From Sphingomicrobium clamense (lineage in GTDB: Bacteria > Pseudomonadota > Alphaproteobacteria > Sphingomonadales > Sphingomonadaceae): 64,000 nt of DNA. Within the stretch, counting starts at the first letter, position 1; every line of letters starts with the position of its first letter. Positions 17,399-25,438 of this stretch are shown piece by piece. The position numbers and the translations under genes are program-made. Location: the NCBI RefSeq assembly GCF_019264355.1, contig NZ_JAHVAH010000001.1:1100001-1164000 (forward strand). Reading direction: 5' to 3'. The notes beneath the pieces are model-generated. The model was given only the letters and a program-made list of their open reading frames with translations. It searched no databases and was not told the DNA's origin.

Positions 17399-18097
17399 CT
17401 AGCGAACCCGCGGGCCGCCGAAGGGCAGCGGGGGCGGGGGCTTGCGGTCGCGGCGGGGTAGCTGGGCCTGGTAGGCGACGCCGCAATGCTCGACGCAATA
17501 GGGGAAGCCCGGATTGCTCGGCTGGCCGCAGAAGTGGAAGTCGGGCTCGCCCGGATGCCCCATCGGCCAACGGCAAATGCGCTCGTTGAGGTCGAGCAGG
17601 CTGGTCTTGTCGGCCACTTCCTCGCTCGGCTTGGCCGGAATGAGGCGGCGCGGGGGCGCGGGCGGGATCGGGGCCTGCGTATCGGACGGACCCTGGCGGA
17701 TGAAGCCGCCCGGACCCACGCTGCGATACTGCAAATTGTCCTTCTTGCCGTCGCCATCGGCCTTCGCCGGCGTCGGGTCGGCCTTGGGCGCGGCGGCGGG
17801 CTTGGCAGCCGCAGCCTTGGGCTTCGCCGCCGCCTTGGGCGCAGCCTTCGCCTTGGGCGCGGCCTTGGGCTTGGCAGCAGCCTTCGCCTTGGGCGCAGCC
17901 TTCTTCTTGGGCGCCGCCTTCTTCTTTTTATCGGCGGCCTTCACCGGGCTCGGACGCGATTCGAGGCCGAGGCGGTGCGCCTTGCCGATCACGGCGTTGC
18001 GGCTGACCCCGCCAAGCTCTTCGGCGATCTGGCTGGCGGTCGAGCCTTTGGCCCACATCTTCTTCAGACGGTCGATCCGTTCTTCGGTCCAACTCAT
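17399..18097 (-). CDS. gcrA: GcrA cell-cycle regulator
   Basis: A 232-residue protein. GcrA binds sigma-70 RNA polymerase and activates promoters carrying CcrM-methylated GANTC sites; it is specific to alphaproteobacteria. The N-terminal DNA-binding domain (MSWTEERIDRLKKMWAKG, then SRNAVIGKAHRLGL) and the C-terminal sigma-binding region (NERICRWPMGHPGEPDFHFC, then CVEHCGVAYQ) are conserved. Between them lies an unusually long Lys/Ala/Pro linker (residues 57-110). ATG 18097 matches the family start; the frame stays open 238 codons upstream only as a shadow of the divergent permease gene. Confidence 0.95.
   Translation of the reverse strand: MSWTEERIDRLKKMWAKGSTASQIAEELGGVSRNAVIGKAHRLGLESRPSPVKAADKKKKAAPKKKAAPKAKAAAKPKAAPKAKAAPKAAAKPKAAAAKPAAAPKADPTPAKADGDGKKDNLQYRSVGPGGFIRQGPSDTQAPIPPAPPRRLIPAKPSEEVADKTSLLDLNERICRWPMGHPGEPDFHFCGQPSNPGFPYCVEHCGVAYQAQLPRRDRKPPPPLPFGGPRVR
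17768..17929 (-). repeat. Low-complexity Lys/Ala/Pro repeat inside gcrA
   Basis: About 54 codons consist almost only of Lys, Ala and Pro in degenerate AAPK/KAAA units. At DNA level TTGGGCGCAGCC-type blocks recur. The resemblance to histone-H1-like tails suggests a flexible, positively charged linker that could add nonspecific DNA binding. Such tracts vary in length between strains. Confidence 0.8.
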
Positions 18098-18148
18098 GTG
18101 AATTTCGTCTCCGTTGTGTCCGGCGCCAATCGCGGTTAGGCGAGGCGC

Positions 18149-18973
18149 ATGAACGAGTATCCTTCCTGGAACAACCCCCCGCCCGGCGAACCGATCCTCG
18201 GGTCCGTGAACTGGGGAGGTCTCAAGACCCTCTATATCAAGGAGGTGAGGCGTTTCTTCAAGGTCCAGCTGCAAACAGTCTGGGGCCCCGCCATCACCAC
18301 CCTCCTGTTCCTTGTCATCTTCACCGTCGCGCTGGGCCGCGGCGGGCGCGAAATGCTGGGCGTGCCCTTCGCCGATTTCCTCGCCCCGGGCCTCATCGTC
18401 ATGGCGATGATCCAGAACGCCTTCGCCAATGCCAGCTTCTCGCTGCTCGTCGGCAAGATCCAGGGCACCATCGTCGACTATCTCATGCCCCCGCTTTCGA
18501 TCGGCGAGCTGATCGCCGCGCTTACCGGCGCCGCCGTCACCCGCGCCTTCCTCGTCGGCGGCGCAGTCTGGCTGGTGATGAGCTTCTACCCCGACCTGTC
18601 GGTGAGCCCCGACAATCTGCTGGTCATCCTCTTTTTCGGCCTCATGGGCAGCCTGATGCTCGCCTTCCTCGGCATTCTCACCTCGATCTGGGCGGAGAAG
18701 TTCGATCATGCCGCGGCGGTCACCAACTTCGTGGTCGCCCCGCTCGCGCTCCTGTCGGGCACATTCTATTCCATCGAAGCGCTCAGCCCGACCTTCCAGG
18801 CGCTTAGCCACGCCAACCCCTTCTTCTACGTCATTTCGGGCTTCCGCTATGGCTTCCTCGGCGTATCCGACAGCGACCCCACACTGGGCGCTATCGTGCT
18901 CCTCGCTATCAACGCCGTGCTGTTCCTGCTCTGCTACGCGCTTCTCAAGAGCGGGTGGAAGATCAAGAACTGA
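18149..18973 (+). CDS. ABC-2 type transporter permease
   Basis: A 274-residue inner-membrane protein with about six membrane segments. The N-terminal IKEVRRFFKVQLQTVWGPAI, the FLAPGLIVMAMIQNAFANAS segment and the late LLSGTFYSIEALSPTFQ with HANPFFYVISGFRYGF are typical of ABC-2 export permeases of the NodJ/YadH group. Such proteins need an ATP-binding partner, usually the gene just upstream; here the neighbours are gcrA (divergent) and an unrelated gene, so the ATPase must be encoded elsewhere. The substrate is unknown. Confidence 0.9.
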   Translation: MNEYPSWNNPPPGEPILGSVNWGGLKTLYIKEVRRFFKVQLQTVWGPAITTLLFLVIFTVALGRGGREMLGVPFADFLAPGLIVMAMIQNAFANASFSLLVGKIQGTIVDYLMPPLSIGELIAALTGAAVTRAFLVGGAVWLVMSFYPDLSVSPDNLLVILFFGLMGSLMLAFLGILTSIWAEKFDHAAAVTNFVVAPLALLSGTFYSIEALSPTFQALSHANPFFYVISGFRYGFLGVSDSDPTLGAIVLLAINAVLFLLCYALLKSGWKIKN

Positions 18974-19089
18974 TCGCCCCGGCCGCGTAACCCCAAAGTA
19001 AATGAACCCCGCCTAACGCGCGCATTCAGTGTCGCCTCAGCGGCCGCACCCCATCCTGTGTTCACGAATCGACCACAGGAGAAGTTTTC

Positions 19090-19584
19090 ATGCGTACCCG
19101 CTTCGCCACCAAGACCATGCTCGCCGGTGCCGCGCTGGCCGCAGGCCTCGCCGCCGCGCCCGCCACCGCCGATGCACAGCAGCGCTACAACCATTATGGC
19201 TACGAGCGCTACGACGACCGCTACGATCGCTACGATCGCCGCGGCTACAATCGCGACTATGTCGACCCGCGTCGCCTCTATCGCTTCAACCGCGAACTGA
19301 GCCAGATCCGCCACGACATTCGCGACCTTCGCTATCGCGGGCTGATCGACCGCAAGGAAGCGCGCAAGCTGCGCAAGAAGACCGATAAGATCCAGCGCAA
19401 GATCCAGCGCATGAGCTATAACGGCGTTACCCGCTGGGAAGTCCGCGAAGCGCGCCAGAACGTGCGCGGCCTGCGCCAGCAGATCCGCCATGAAATTCGC
19501 GACGGCCGTCACCGTTGGGGCCGCGATGCGCGCTACGACCGCCGCTATCGCGACTGGGACGATGACGATCGCTGGGACGATTAA
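19090..19584 (+). CDS. Secreted Arg/Tyr/Asp-rich protein
   Basis: A 164-residue protein with a signal peptide (TMLAGAALAAGLAAAPATADA). The mature part opens with RYDDRYDRYDRR-type repeats, continues with a helical, strongly charged middle (RELSQIRHDIRDLRYRGLID, then RKEARKLRKK) and ends in RDWDDDDRWDD. Similar Arg-rich periplasmic proteins are common and unexplained in sphingomonads; the middle segment may form a coiled coil. It stands alone and is followed by a strong terminator. Confidence 0.75.
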   Translation: MRTRFATKTMLAGAALAAGLAAAPATADAQQRYNHYGYERYDDRYDRYDRRGYNRDYVDPRRLYRFNRELSQIRHDIRDLRYRGLIDRKEARKLRKKTDKIQRKIQRMSYNGVTRWEVREARQNVRGLRQQIRHEIRDGRHRWGRDARYDRRYRDWDDDDRWDD

Positions 19585-19625
19585 GCTTCCCGCCCTCGTC
19601 CAGTGAGCCTGGGCGGGAGATTGAA

Positions 19626-19667
19626 GGGCGTCCGGCCTCCCCCTTGGCCGGGCGCCCTTTTCCTTTT
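19626..19667 (+). terminator. Rho-independent terminator
   Basis: GGGCGTCCGGCC at 19626-19637 pairs over twelve positions (one G-U) with GGCCGGGCGCCC at 19646-19657, followed by TTTTCCTTTT. It separates the Arg-rich protein from argD. Confidence 0.88.
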
Positions 19668-19730
19668 GACCCGCGCACCCACCTTTGCGAGAAGCCGCCC
19701 GAACAATCTCACCCAACGGAGTCTCTCTTT

Positions 19731-20927
19731 ATGTCGATCACGCCGCTCATGCCCGTCTATCCGCGCTGCGACACGCGCCCGGTCGAAGGCGACGGAGTCT
19801 ATCTGATCGGCGAGAGCGGCAAGCGCTATCTCGACTTTGCCAGCGGGATCGCGGTCAACCTGCTCGGTCATAGCCATGAGGGCCTCATCAAGGCGGTGCA
19901 GGACCAGGCGGCCAAGCTGATGCACGTCTCCAACCTTTACGGTTCACCGCAGGGCGAAAGCCTCGCGCAGCGCCTCGTCGACAACAGCTTTGCCGACACC
20001 GTTTTCTTCACCAATTCGGGCGCCGAGGCGGTCGAGTGCGCGATCAAGGCCGCGCGCCGTTACCACCATGTTGCGGGCAACCCGCACAAGACCGACATCA
20101 TCACCTTCAACAACGCCTTCCACGGCCGCACGATGGCGACCATCTCGGCCGCCAACAGCGCCAAGATGCATGACGGCTTCACCCCGTTGCTCCCGGGCTT
20201 CAAATATTGCGATTTCGACGATCTCGAAGGTGCCAAGGCGCTGATCGACGAAAACACCGCCGGCTTCCTCGTCGAGCCGGTGCAGGGCGAGGGCGGTATC
20301 CGCCCGGCCAGCAAGGAATTCCTCCAGGGGCTGCGCCAGCTCGCCGACGAACATGACCTCATGCTCGTTCTCGACGAGGTGCAGTGCGGCATGGCGCGCA
20401 CCGGTACGCTGTTCGCCTACGAACAGTACGGTATCGAGCCCGACATCCTCGCCTCGGCCAAGGGCATTGGCGGCGGCTTCCCATTGGGCGCCTGCCTTGC
20501 CACCGAAAAGGGCGCGCAGGGCATGGTCATCGGCACGCACGGCTCGACCTATGGCGGCAACCCGCTTGCCATGGCGGCGGGCGAAGCAGTGCTCGACGCG
20601 GTGCTCGCGCCCGGATTCCTCGATCACGTCAACGAGATGGGCGAGCGGCTGCGCGGCGCGCTCCAGCAGATGATCGGCAACCATCCCGACATGTTCGAAA
20701 GCGTGCGCGGCATGGGCCTGATGCTTGGCGTCAAGATGAAGCCCGAGTTCGAATCGCGCCCCTTCGTCAACTGGATGCGCGAGGGCGCAGGCCTGCTCGC
20801 GGTTGCCGCCGCCGACAATGTCATGCGCGTGCTGCCGCCGCTGATCATCACCGAAGAGCATATCCACGAATTCGTCTCGAAGCTGTCGGCTGCGGCGGAC
20901 GAGTATAAGGCGCAGGCGAACGACTGA
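19731..20927 (+). CDS. argD: Acetylornithine/succinyldiaminopimelate-type aminotransferase
   Basis: A 398-residue class-III PLP aminotransferase. The PLP lysine is in ASAKGIGGGFPLGA; other family markers are FTNSGAEAVECAIKAAR, FHGRTMATISA and VLDEVQCGMARTGTLFA. It makes N-acetylornithine in arginine synthesis. ATG 19731 agrees with the family start; the frame is open upstream through the terminator. The gene overlaps hslO by one base (TGATG). In many alphaproteobacteria argF sits between these two genes, but here it is absent. Confidence 0.95.
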   Translation: MSITPLMPVYPRCDTRPVEGDGVYLIGESGKRYLDFASGIAVNLLGHSHEGLIKAVQDQAAKLMHVSNLYGSPQGESLAQRLVDNSFADTVFFTNSGAEAVECAIKAARRYHHVAGNPHKTDIITFNNAFHGRTMATISAANSAKMHDGFTPLLPGFKYCDFDDLEGAKALIDENTAGFLVEPVQGEGGIRPASKEFLQGLRQLADEHDLMLVLDEVQCGMARTGTLFAYEQYGIEPDILASAKGIGGGFPLGACLATEKGAQGMVIGTHGSTYGGNPLAMAAGEAVLDAVLAPGFLDHVNEMGERLRGALQQMIGNHPDMFESVRGMGLMLGVKMKPEFESRPFVNWMREGAGLLAVAAADNVMRVLPPLIITEEHIHEFVSKLSAAADEYKAQAND

Positions 20928-21832
20928 TGTCCGAATTGCCGGTCCCCACCATGGACGTCGTCCTGCGCGCGATGATTCCGTCGCGCGATGCGCGCGGTCG
21001 CGTCGCGCGACTGGGGCCGGTGATCGACGTCATCCTCGCCAATCACAATTACCCGCCCGCGATCGAGAAGTTGCTCGCCGAGGCGCTGGTGCTGACCGCA
21101 TTGTTCGGGTCGTTGCTCAAGGATCCCAATGGCCAGCTCACCATGCAGGCGCAGACCGAGAACGGCATCGTCGATCTCATGGTGTGCGACTACAAGGCGG
21201 GCGAATTGCGCGGCTATGTCCGCCACGATGCCAGGAAGCTGGCCGAGGCGCCTGCCGACCCCAACCTCTTCTCCTTGTTCGGCAAGGGCTATCTCGCGGT
21301 CACCTTCGACCAGCCCGCGACCAACGACCGCTACCAGGGGGTCGTCGCGCTCGAGGGCGAAAGCCTCGCCGAAGCCGCCCAGAGCTTCTTCGCCCAGTCC
21401 GAGCAGATCCCCTCGATCGTTCGCCTCGCGACCAAGAAGGACGATGACGGCTGGATCGGGGGCGGCATCATGTTCCAGCACCTGCCCGAAGGGGAGGAAG
21501 GGCGCGAGCGGCTTCACACCAAGCTCGACCACCCCGACTGGCCCCATGTCGCAATCCTCGCGGGCTCGGTAAAGGAAAGCGAACTGGTCGACCCCGACCT
21601 GTCCCCGGACCAATTGCTCTGGCGCCTGTTTCACGAGGAAGACGAGATCAGGGTCCATGAGCCGACGAGCCTGTCGAAGGGGTGCCGCTGCGACATGGAC
21701 TATATCCGCTCGGTGATCGCGCGCTTCCCGGCGGACGAGCGCAAGGAGATGGTCGGCGAGGACGGGATGATCAGCGTCGACTGCGCCTTTTGCGCGACCA
21801 GTTTCCCGATCGATCCGGAAGCGGTCGATTAA
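20927..21832 (+). CDS. hslO: Redox-regulated chaperone Hsp33
   Basis: A 301-residue chaperone switched on by oxidation. The zinc centre is the conserved CxC (KGCRCD) and the later CAFC near the C-terminus. The N-terminal domain shows GQLTMQAQTENGIVDLMVCDY and LRGYVR, as expected. Oxidation releases zinc, pairs the cysteines and unfolds a linker to bind clients. It is translationally coupled to argD. A copy of the 14-mer GAGCCTGTCGAAGG (21667-21680) encodes the residues just before the CxC motif. Confidence 0.96.
   Translation: MSELPVPTMDVVLRAMIPSRDARGRVARLGPVIDVILANHNYPPAIEKLLAEALVLTALFGSLLKDPNGQLTMQAQTENGIVDLMVCDYKAGELRGYVRHDARKLAEAPADPNLFSLFGKGYLAVTFDQPATNDRYQGVVALEGESLAEAAQSFFAQSEQIPSIVRLATKKDDDGWIGGGIMFQHLPEGEEGRERLHTKLDHPDWPHVAILAGSVKESELVDPDLSPDQLLWRLFHEEDEIRVHEPTSLSKGCRCDMDYIRSVIARFPADERKEMVGEDGMISVDCAFCATSFPIDPEAVD
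21667..21680 (+). repeat. Copy of GAGCYTGTCGAAGG inside hslO
   Basis: GAGCCTGTCGAAGG differs by one base from the intergenic copies at 3775 and 35265 and matches the complement of the inverted arm at 3816-3825. It codes for part of the EPTSLSKGC segment before the zinc motif of Hsp33. Confidence 0.4.
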
Positions 21833-21882
21833 TCGTTTTCCGTTTAACTTCTGTTAATCGGGAAATGTGGTAAGCTGTCGTC

Positions 21883-22281
21883 ATGAACAGGCGGAAACTC
21901 GTTGCAGGACTGGCGATTCTCGCTGCGCCGGCGCTGATCGCGGCGTCGCAGGCGCTTCCGCGCGCGCTGCAACAGGCACAGCCGGGATTGTGGGAAATCA
22001 GCGATCCGTCGGGCGACCGCCGAACCCAGCGCATCTGTTTCCGTGATCTCTCCGCTATGGCCCAGGTCGAACATCGCGGCCGCCAATGCACCCGCGTCAC
22101 GATCAAGGACGATCCGCGCCTCGCCCAAATCCACTACACGTGCGTCGGCGGCGGCTTCGGCCGCGCCACGCTGGAACCGGTTACGCCGCGCAACTTCCGG
22201 CTGGTGACGCAGGGCATCGACGGCGGTCTCCCCTTCCACCATACGCTCGCGGCACGCCGGGTGGGGAATTGCAGCAACTAG
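21883..22281 (+). CDS. Exported protein of unknown function, DUF3617-like
   Basis: A 132-residue protein with an N-terminal signal (RRKLVAGLAILAAPALIAAS). The mature part starts PGLWEISD and has three cysteines in RICFRD, RQCTRV and YTCVGGGFGRATLEP, resembling the DUF3617 pattern of small periplasmic proteins of unknown role. It lies 50 nt after hslO and 33 nt before queC on the same strand, but no functional link is evident. Confidence 0.65.
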   Translation: MNRRKLVAGLAILAAPALIAASQALPRALQQAQPGLWEISDPSGDRRTQRICFRDLSAMAQVEHRGRQCTRVTIKDDPRLAQIHYTCVGGGFGRATLEPVTPRNFRLVTQGIDGGLPFHHTLAARRVGNCSN

Positions 22282-22314
22282 CGTCTGGTTCGCACAGGCG
22301 CTAAGGGCGCGCCC

Positions 22315-23004
22315 ATGAGTAAGAAACGCGCCGTCATCCTCCTGTCGGGAGGACTGGATTCGATGGTCTGTGCTGCGCTGGCGCGTGAGCAGGGCTATGA
22401 AGTGCTCGCGCTCACCATCGATTATCACCAGCGGCACCGCGTCGAGCTGGAGGCGGCCAAGCGGGTCGCGGCCGCGCTCGCCGACCGGCACATCATCCTG
22501 CCGCTCGACCTGTCGGCGTTCGGCGGCAGCGCGCTGACCGACGATATCGATGTGCCCAAGGACGGGGTGGGCGAGGGCATTCCGGTGACCTACGTCCCCG
22601 CACGCAACACTGTATTCCTTTCCCTCGCGCTGGCGTGGGCCGAAGCGGCGGACGCGCACGACTTGTTCGTCGGCGTCAACGCGCTCGACTATTCGGGCTA
22701 TCCCGACTGCCGCCCTGCGTTCGTCGAAGCCTTCGAGAATCTCGCCAACCAGGCGACCAAGGCGGGCGTCGAAGGCAACGGCTTCACCGTCCACGCACCT
22801 TTGCTGCACATGACCAAGGCCGACATCGCGCGCGAAGCCGACCGCCTCGGCCTGGACGCGAGCATGAGCCACAGCTGTTACGATCCGCTGCCCGACGGCG
22901 GTGCCTGCGGACGCTGCGACGCTTGCCGCCTGCGCCACAAGGGCTTCGTCGAAGCCGGCCTCGCCGACAGCACCTGCTACGGCGAAGGCGTAGAGCCCGC
23001 GTGA
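22315..23004 (+). CDS. queC: 7-cyano-7-deazaguanine synthase
   Basis: A 229-residue ATP-dependent enzyme that turns 7-carboxy-7-deazaguanine into preQ0 for queuosine. The PP-loop is [10 protein letters not shown] at the N-terminus; the zinc-binding cysteines are at the C-terminus (HSCYDP, then [12 protein letters not shown]). The [19 protein letters not shown] segment is characteristic. It is followed 13 nt later by queE, so the two form a pathway operon. Confidence 0.97.
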   Translation: MSKKRAVILLSGGLDSMVCAALAREQGYEVLALTIDYHQRHRVELEAAKRVAAALADRHIILPLDLSAFGGSALTDDIDVPKDGVGEGIPVTYVPARNTVFLSLALAWAEAADAHDLFVGVNALDYSGYPDCRPAFVEAFENLANQATKAGVEGNGFTVHAPLLHMTKADIAREADRLGLDASMSHSCYDPLPDGGACGRCDACRLRHKGFVEAGLADSTCYGEGVEPA

Positions 23005-23017
23005 TGGCCCCCCTCCG

Positions 23018-23647
23018 ATGACATACGCCGTCAAAGAGATTTTCCTGACCCTTCAGGGCGAGGGGGTGCAGCAGGGTTCGCGCGCGGTTTTTCTGCGCTT
23101 CGCGGGCTGCAACCTGTGGACCGGGCGCGAGGAGGATCGGCACAAGGCGATCTGTCAATTTTGCGATACCGAGTTCGTCGGTACCGACGGGGTCAATGGC
23201 GGGAAATTTGCAGACGCTACGGCGCTGGCCGCGCGCGTTGCCGATATCTGGGGTGAGGGGCGGGGCGACCGACTGGTCGTCATCACCGGCGGCGAACCGC
23301 TGCTGCAGCTCGACAGCCCGCTCATCGATGCGCTCCATGCCGAGGGCTTTCGCATCGCGGTCGAGAGCAACGGCACCATCGCCGCGCCCGAGGGCATCGA
23401 CTGGCTGTGCATCAGCCCCAAATATGGAAGCGAACTGGTGCAGTCCTCGGGCGACGAATTGAAGCTCGTCTGGCCGCAGCCCTTCGATCTCGACGCGCTG
23501 GAGGCGCTCGATTTCGACCATTTCCTGATCCAGCCAATGGACGGGGAGGAGGTCGAGGCGAACACCGAGGCCGCGATCGCCCTCGTCATGGACCGCCCCA
23601 ACTGGCGCCTGACGTTGCAGGCGCACAAGCTGCTTGGCCTCGCCTAG
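23018..23647 (+). CDS. queE: 7-carboxy-7-deazaguanine synthase
   Basis: A 209-residue radical-SAM enzyme catalysing the ring contraction that gives 7-carboxy-7-deazaguanine. It has the QueE start (EIFLTLQGEGVQQGSRAVFLRFAGCNLWTG). The cluster motif is the variant form with an insertion: C then 14 residues then CxxC (AICQFCDTEFVGTDG), as in the long-clip QueE subgroup. ITGGEPLLQ is the SAM-binding GGE motif. Its stop shares CTAG with the convergent lipoprotein gene. Confidence 0.96.
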   Translation: MTYAVKEIFLTLQGEGVQQGSRAVFLRFAGCNLWTGREEDRHKAICQFCDTEFVGTDGVNGGKFADATALAARVADIWGEGRGDRLVVITGGEPLLQLDSPLIDALHAEGFRIAVESNGTIAAPEGIDWLCISPKYGSELVQSSGDELKLVWPQPFDLDALEALDFDHFLIQPMDGEEVEANTEAAIALVMDRPNWRLTLQAHKLLGLA

Positions 23648-23844
23648 TCCTCGTCGTCGCTGCCGCTGTCCGGTGCCATGTTGGCGTCGGCGCTGGTCGC
23701 GGCGTCGATTGCGGTGACGTCGCCCGCTTCTTCTTCATTCTCCAGGCTGACTTCCTCGGCCTGGACGGTTTCTTCGGCCGCTTCTTCCTGTCCGCAGGCG
23801 GCAAGGGTGAGGGCGGCGGCGGTGGCGATGACTATGGTGTGCAT
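23644..23844 (-). CDS. Small acidic lipoprotein
   Basis: A 66-residue protein with a lipoprotein signal: a short hydrophobic stretch ending LTLAAC, so lipidation at the cysteine is expected. The mature part is almost entirely acidic and small residues (EEAAEETVQAEEVSLENEEE, ending SGSDDED), low complexity and without a known domain. ATG 23844 gives the signal; a longer frame into lipB is spurious. It lies 8 nt after lipB on the same strand. Its stop overlaps that of queE by CTAG. Confidence 0.65.
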   Translation of the reverse strand: MHTIVIATAAALTLAACGQEEAAEETVQAEEVSLENEEEAGDVTAIDAATSADANMAPDSGSDDED

Positions 23845-23852
23845 AGGGTCTT

Positions 23853-24533
23853 CTAATCCTTTTTGAGCCGCTGGAGGAAGGCCGGAAATGTCTCCTTCAA
23901 CGCAGCGTCCATCCCGTCCATCCCGGCATCGATACCCAGCGCCTTGAGGCTGGTCACGCCAAACTCCTCGATCCCGCACGGGATGATCCCGCCGAAATGC
24001 GACAGGTCCGGATCGACGTTGATCGAAAAGCCGTGGAGCGTCACCCATCGCTTTACGCGCACGCCGATCGCCCCGATCTTGGCTTCCTCGGCACCCTGGC
24101 CGGTCCAGATGCCGATCCGCCCCGCCTCGCGCCGCGCCGAAACGCCAACCTTTTCAAGCGCTTCGATCATCCACCCTTCCAAGTCGTGGACAAAGCAGCG
24201 GATATCCTTCCCCCGCTTGCCCAAATCCAGATTCAGGTAACCGACGCGCTGACCGGGGCCGTGGTAGGTATAGCGCCCCCCGCGTCCCGCATCGTGCACC
24301 GGAAAGCCTTGTGGGTTCATCAATTCGACCGGGTCGGCGGAGGTGCCGGCGGTGAAGAGCGGTGGATGTTCGAGCAGCCATACCCGCTCATGCGCCTCGC
24401 CCGCCTGGATGTCGGCTACGCGCTGCTCCATGTCGCGCAAAGCAACATCATAAGGGACCAGCCCCGGCGCGACCTGCCATTCCACTCCGTCGATCATGGC
24501 CAGCCATGTGGCGGGTCGAAGCCATGTTGCCAA
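23853..24533 (-). CDS. lipB: Octanoyl-[ACP]:protein N-octanoyltransferase
   Basis: A 226-residue cytosolic enzyme that transfers octanoate from ACP to lipoyl domains, the first step of lipoate attachment. The catalytic lysine ([14 protein letters not shown], residue 152) and cysteine ([10 protein letters not shown], residue 186) are present, as is the [20 protein letters not shown] signature. The start is uncertain: ATG 24533, or ATG 24497 giving the more usual MIDGVEWQ. One client is the GcvH protein encoded at 54691. Confidence 0.96.
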   Translation of the reverse strand: MATWLRPATWLAMIDGVEWQVAPGLVPYDVALRDMEQRVADIQAGEAHERVWLLEHPPLFTAGTSADPVELMNPQGFPVHDAGRGGRYTYHGPGQRVGYLNLDLGKRGKDIRCFVHDLEGWMIEALEKVGVSARREAGRIGIWTGQGAEEAKIGAIGVRVKRWVTLHGFSINVDPDLSHFGGIIPCGIEEFGVTSLKALGIDAGMDGMDAALKETFPAFLQRLKKD

Positions 24534-24586
24534 GAGGGAGCGCTTGCGCTTTGATGCGGCAAAGAGGGGTATAACAGGGGAGTATC

Positions 24587-25438
24587 ATGTCCAATCTTTC
24601 GATTAGCAAAGCCTGGGACGACGCGCGTCCGATCATCGCGCGCGACGGCAAACTCATGTTCATGGTCGCGCTCGTCACCGTCGTGCTGCCCGGCACGCTG
24701 ATGATGCTGATTTCACCCGAGCAGGCCGCCGTCGGCCAGATCGACGCCGAGGAGCAGAGCGGCTGGGTGGTGCTTTTGTCGCTCGTCTTCGCACTGATCG
24801 GGATCATCGGCTCGATCGCGATCAGCTACCTCGCACTATTTCAGGGCGCGAGCGTCGGCGACTCGCTTCGCCGCGGCCTCAAGCGGTTCTGGACCGTGCT
24901 CGGCATCGCGCTCGTCTTTCTCGTGCCGGCCATCATCCTCGGCGTCATCGTCGCGTTGGTCTTCGTCGGCGCGGAGAATATGGCGGATCTCGACAATCCG
25001 GAAAACGTACGCGCCATCGCGGGACCCGCGCTGATCGCGTTTCTCCTGCTGTTCGTGCTCATGATCTACGTCAGCGTCAGGCTTCTGCTGACCACGCCCG
25101 TGGTCGCCGCACGTGATCTGGGTCCGATCGAAACGATCAAGGCGAGCTGGAACCTGACCAAGGGCAATTTCTGGCGCCTGCTTGGCTTCCTGATCCTGTT
25201 CATTGTCGTCGTGCTGGTGCTGATGATCGTGGTTGGAATCATCGCCGGGCTGATTACGAGCCTCATTTTTGGCGAGCCCGAACCGTTCACCATGGCAGCG
25301 CTGGTCATGGGGCTCTTCTCGACCCTCGTGCAGGCCGGGATCACGATCGTCTATTCGACGGTCATCGCGCGCATCTATCACCAGCTGGCCGGCAATCCTG
25401 CCGACCCGACCGTCGCGAGCGTGCCGCCGACCGCCTAG
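24587..25438 (+). CDS. Multi-pass membrane protein of unknown function
   Basis: A 283-residue protein with about six hydrophobic segments, including long ones at about 23-43, 63-88, 106-126, 145-165, 198-224 and 235-255. The TIKASWNLTKGNFWRLLGFL motif before a membrane helix resembles the glycerophosphoryl-diester-phosphodiesterase membrane-domain/YciC-like families, whose functions are poorly known. It is divergent from lipB and ends in a CTAG shared with hemF. Confidence 0.8.
   Translation: MSNLSISKAWDDARPIIARDGKLMFMVALVTVVLPGTLMMLISPEQAAVGQIDAEEQSGWVVLLSLVFALIGIIGSIAISYLALFQGASVGDSLRRGLKRFWTVLGIALVFLVPAIILGVIVALVFVGAENMADLDNPENVRAIAGPALIAFLLLFVLMIYVSVRLLLTTPVVAARDLGPIETIKASWNLTKGNFWRLLGFLILFIVVVLVLMIVVGIIAGLITSLIFGEPEPFTMAALVMGLFSTLVQAGITIVYSTVIARIYHQLAGNPADPTVASVPPTA

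Noticed and set aside
17768..17929. Possible CRISPR-like or tandem array
   Set aside because: The repeats are degenerate, in frame and encode a Lys/Ala/Pro linker, with no spacers.
17399..18811. A 470-codon frame extending gcrA upstream
   Set aside because: The extra 238 codons are antisense to the ABC permease; the GcrA family starts at 18097.
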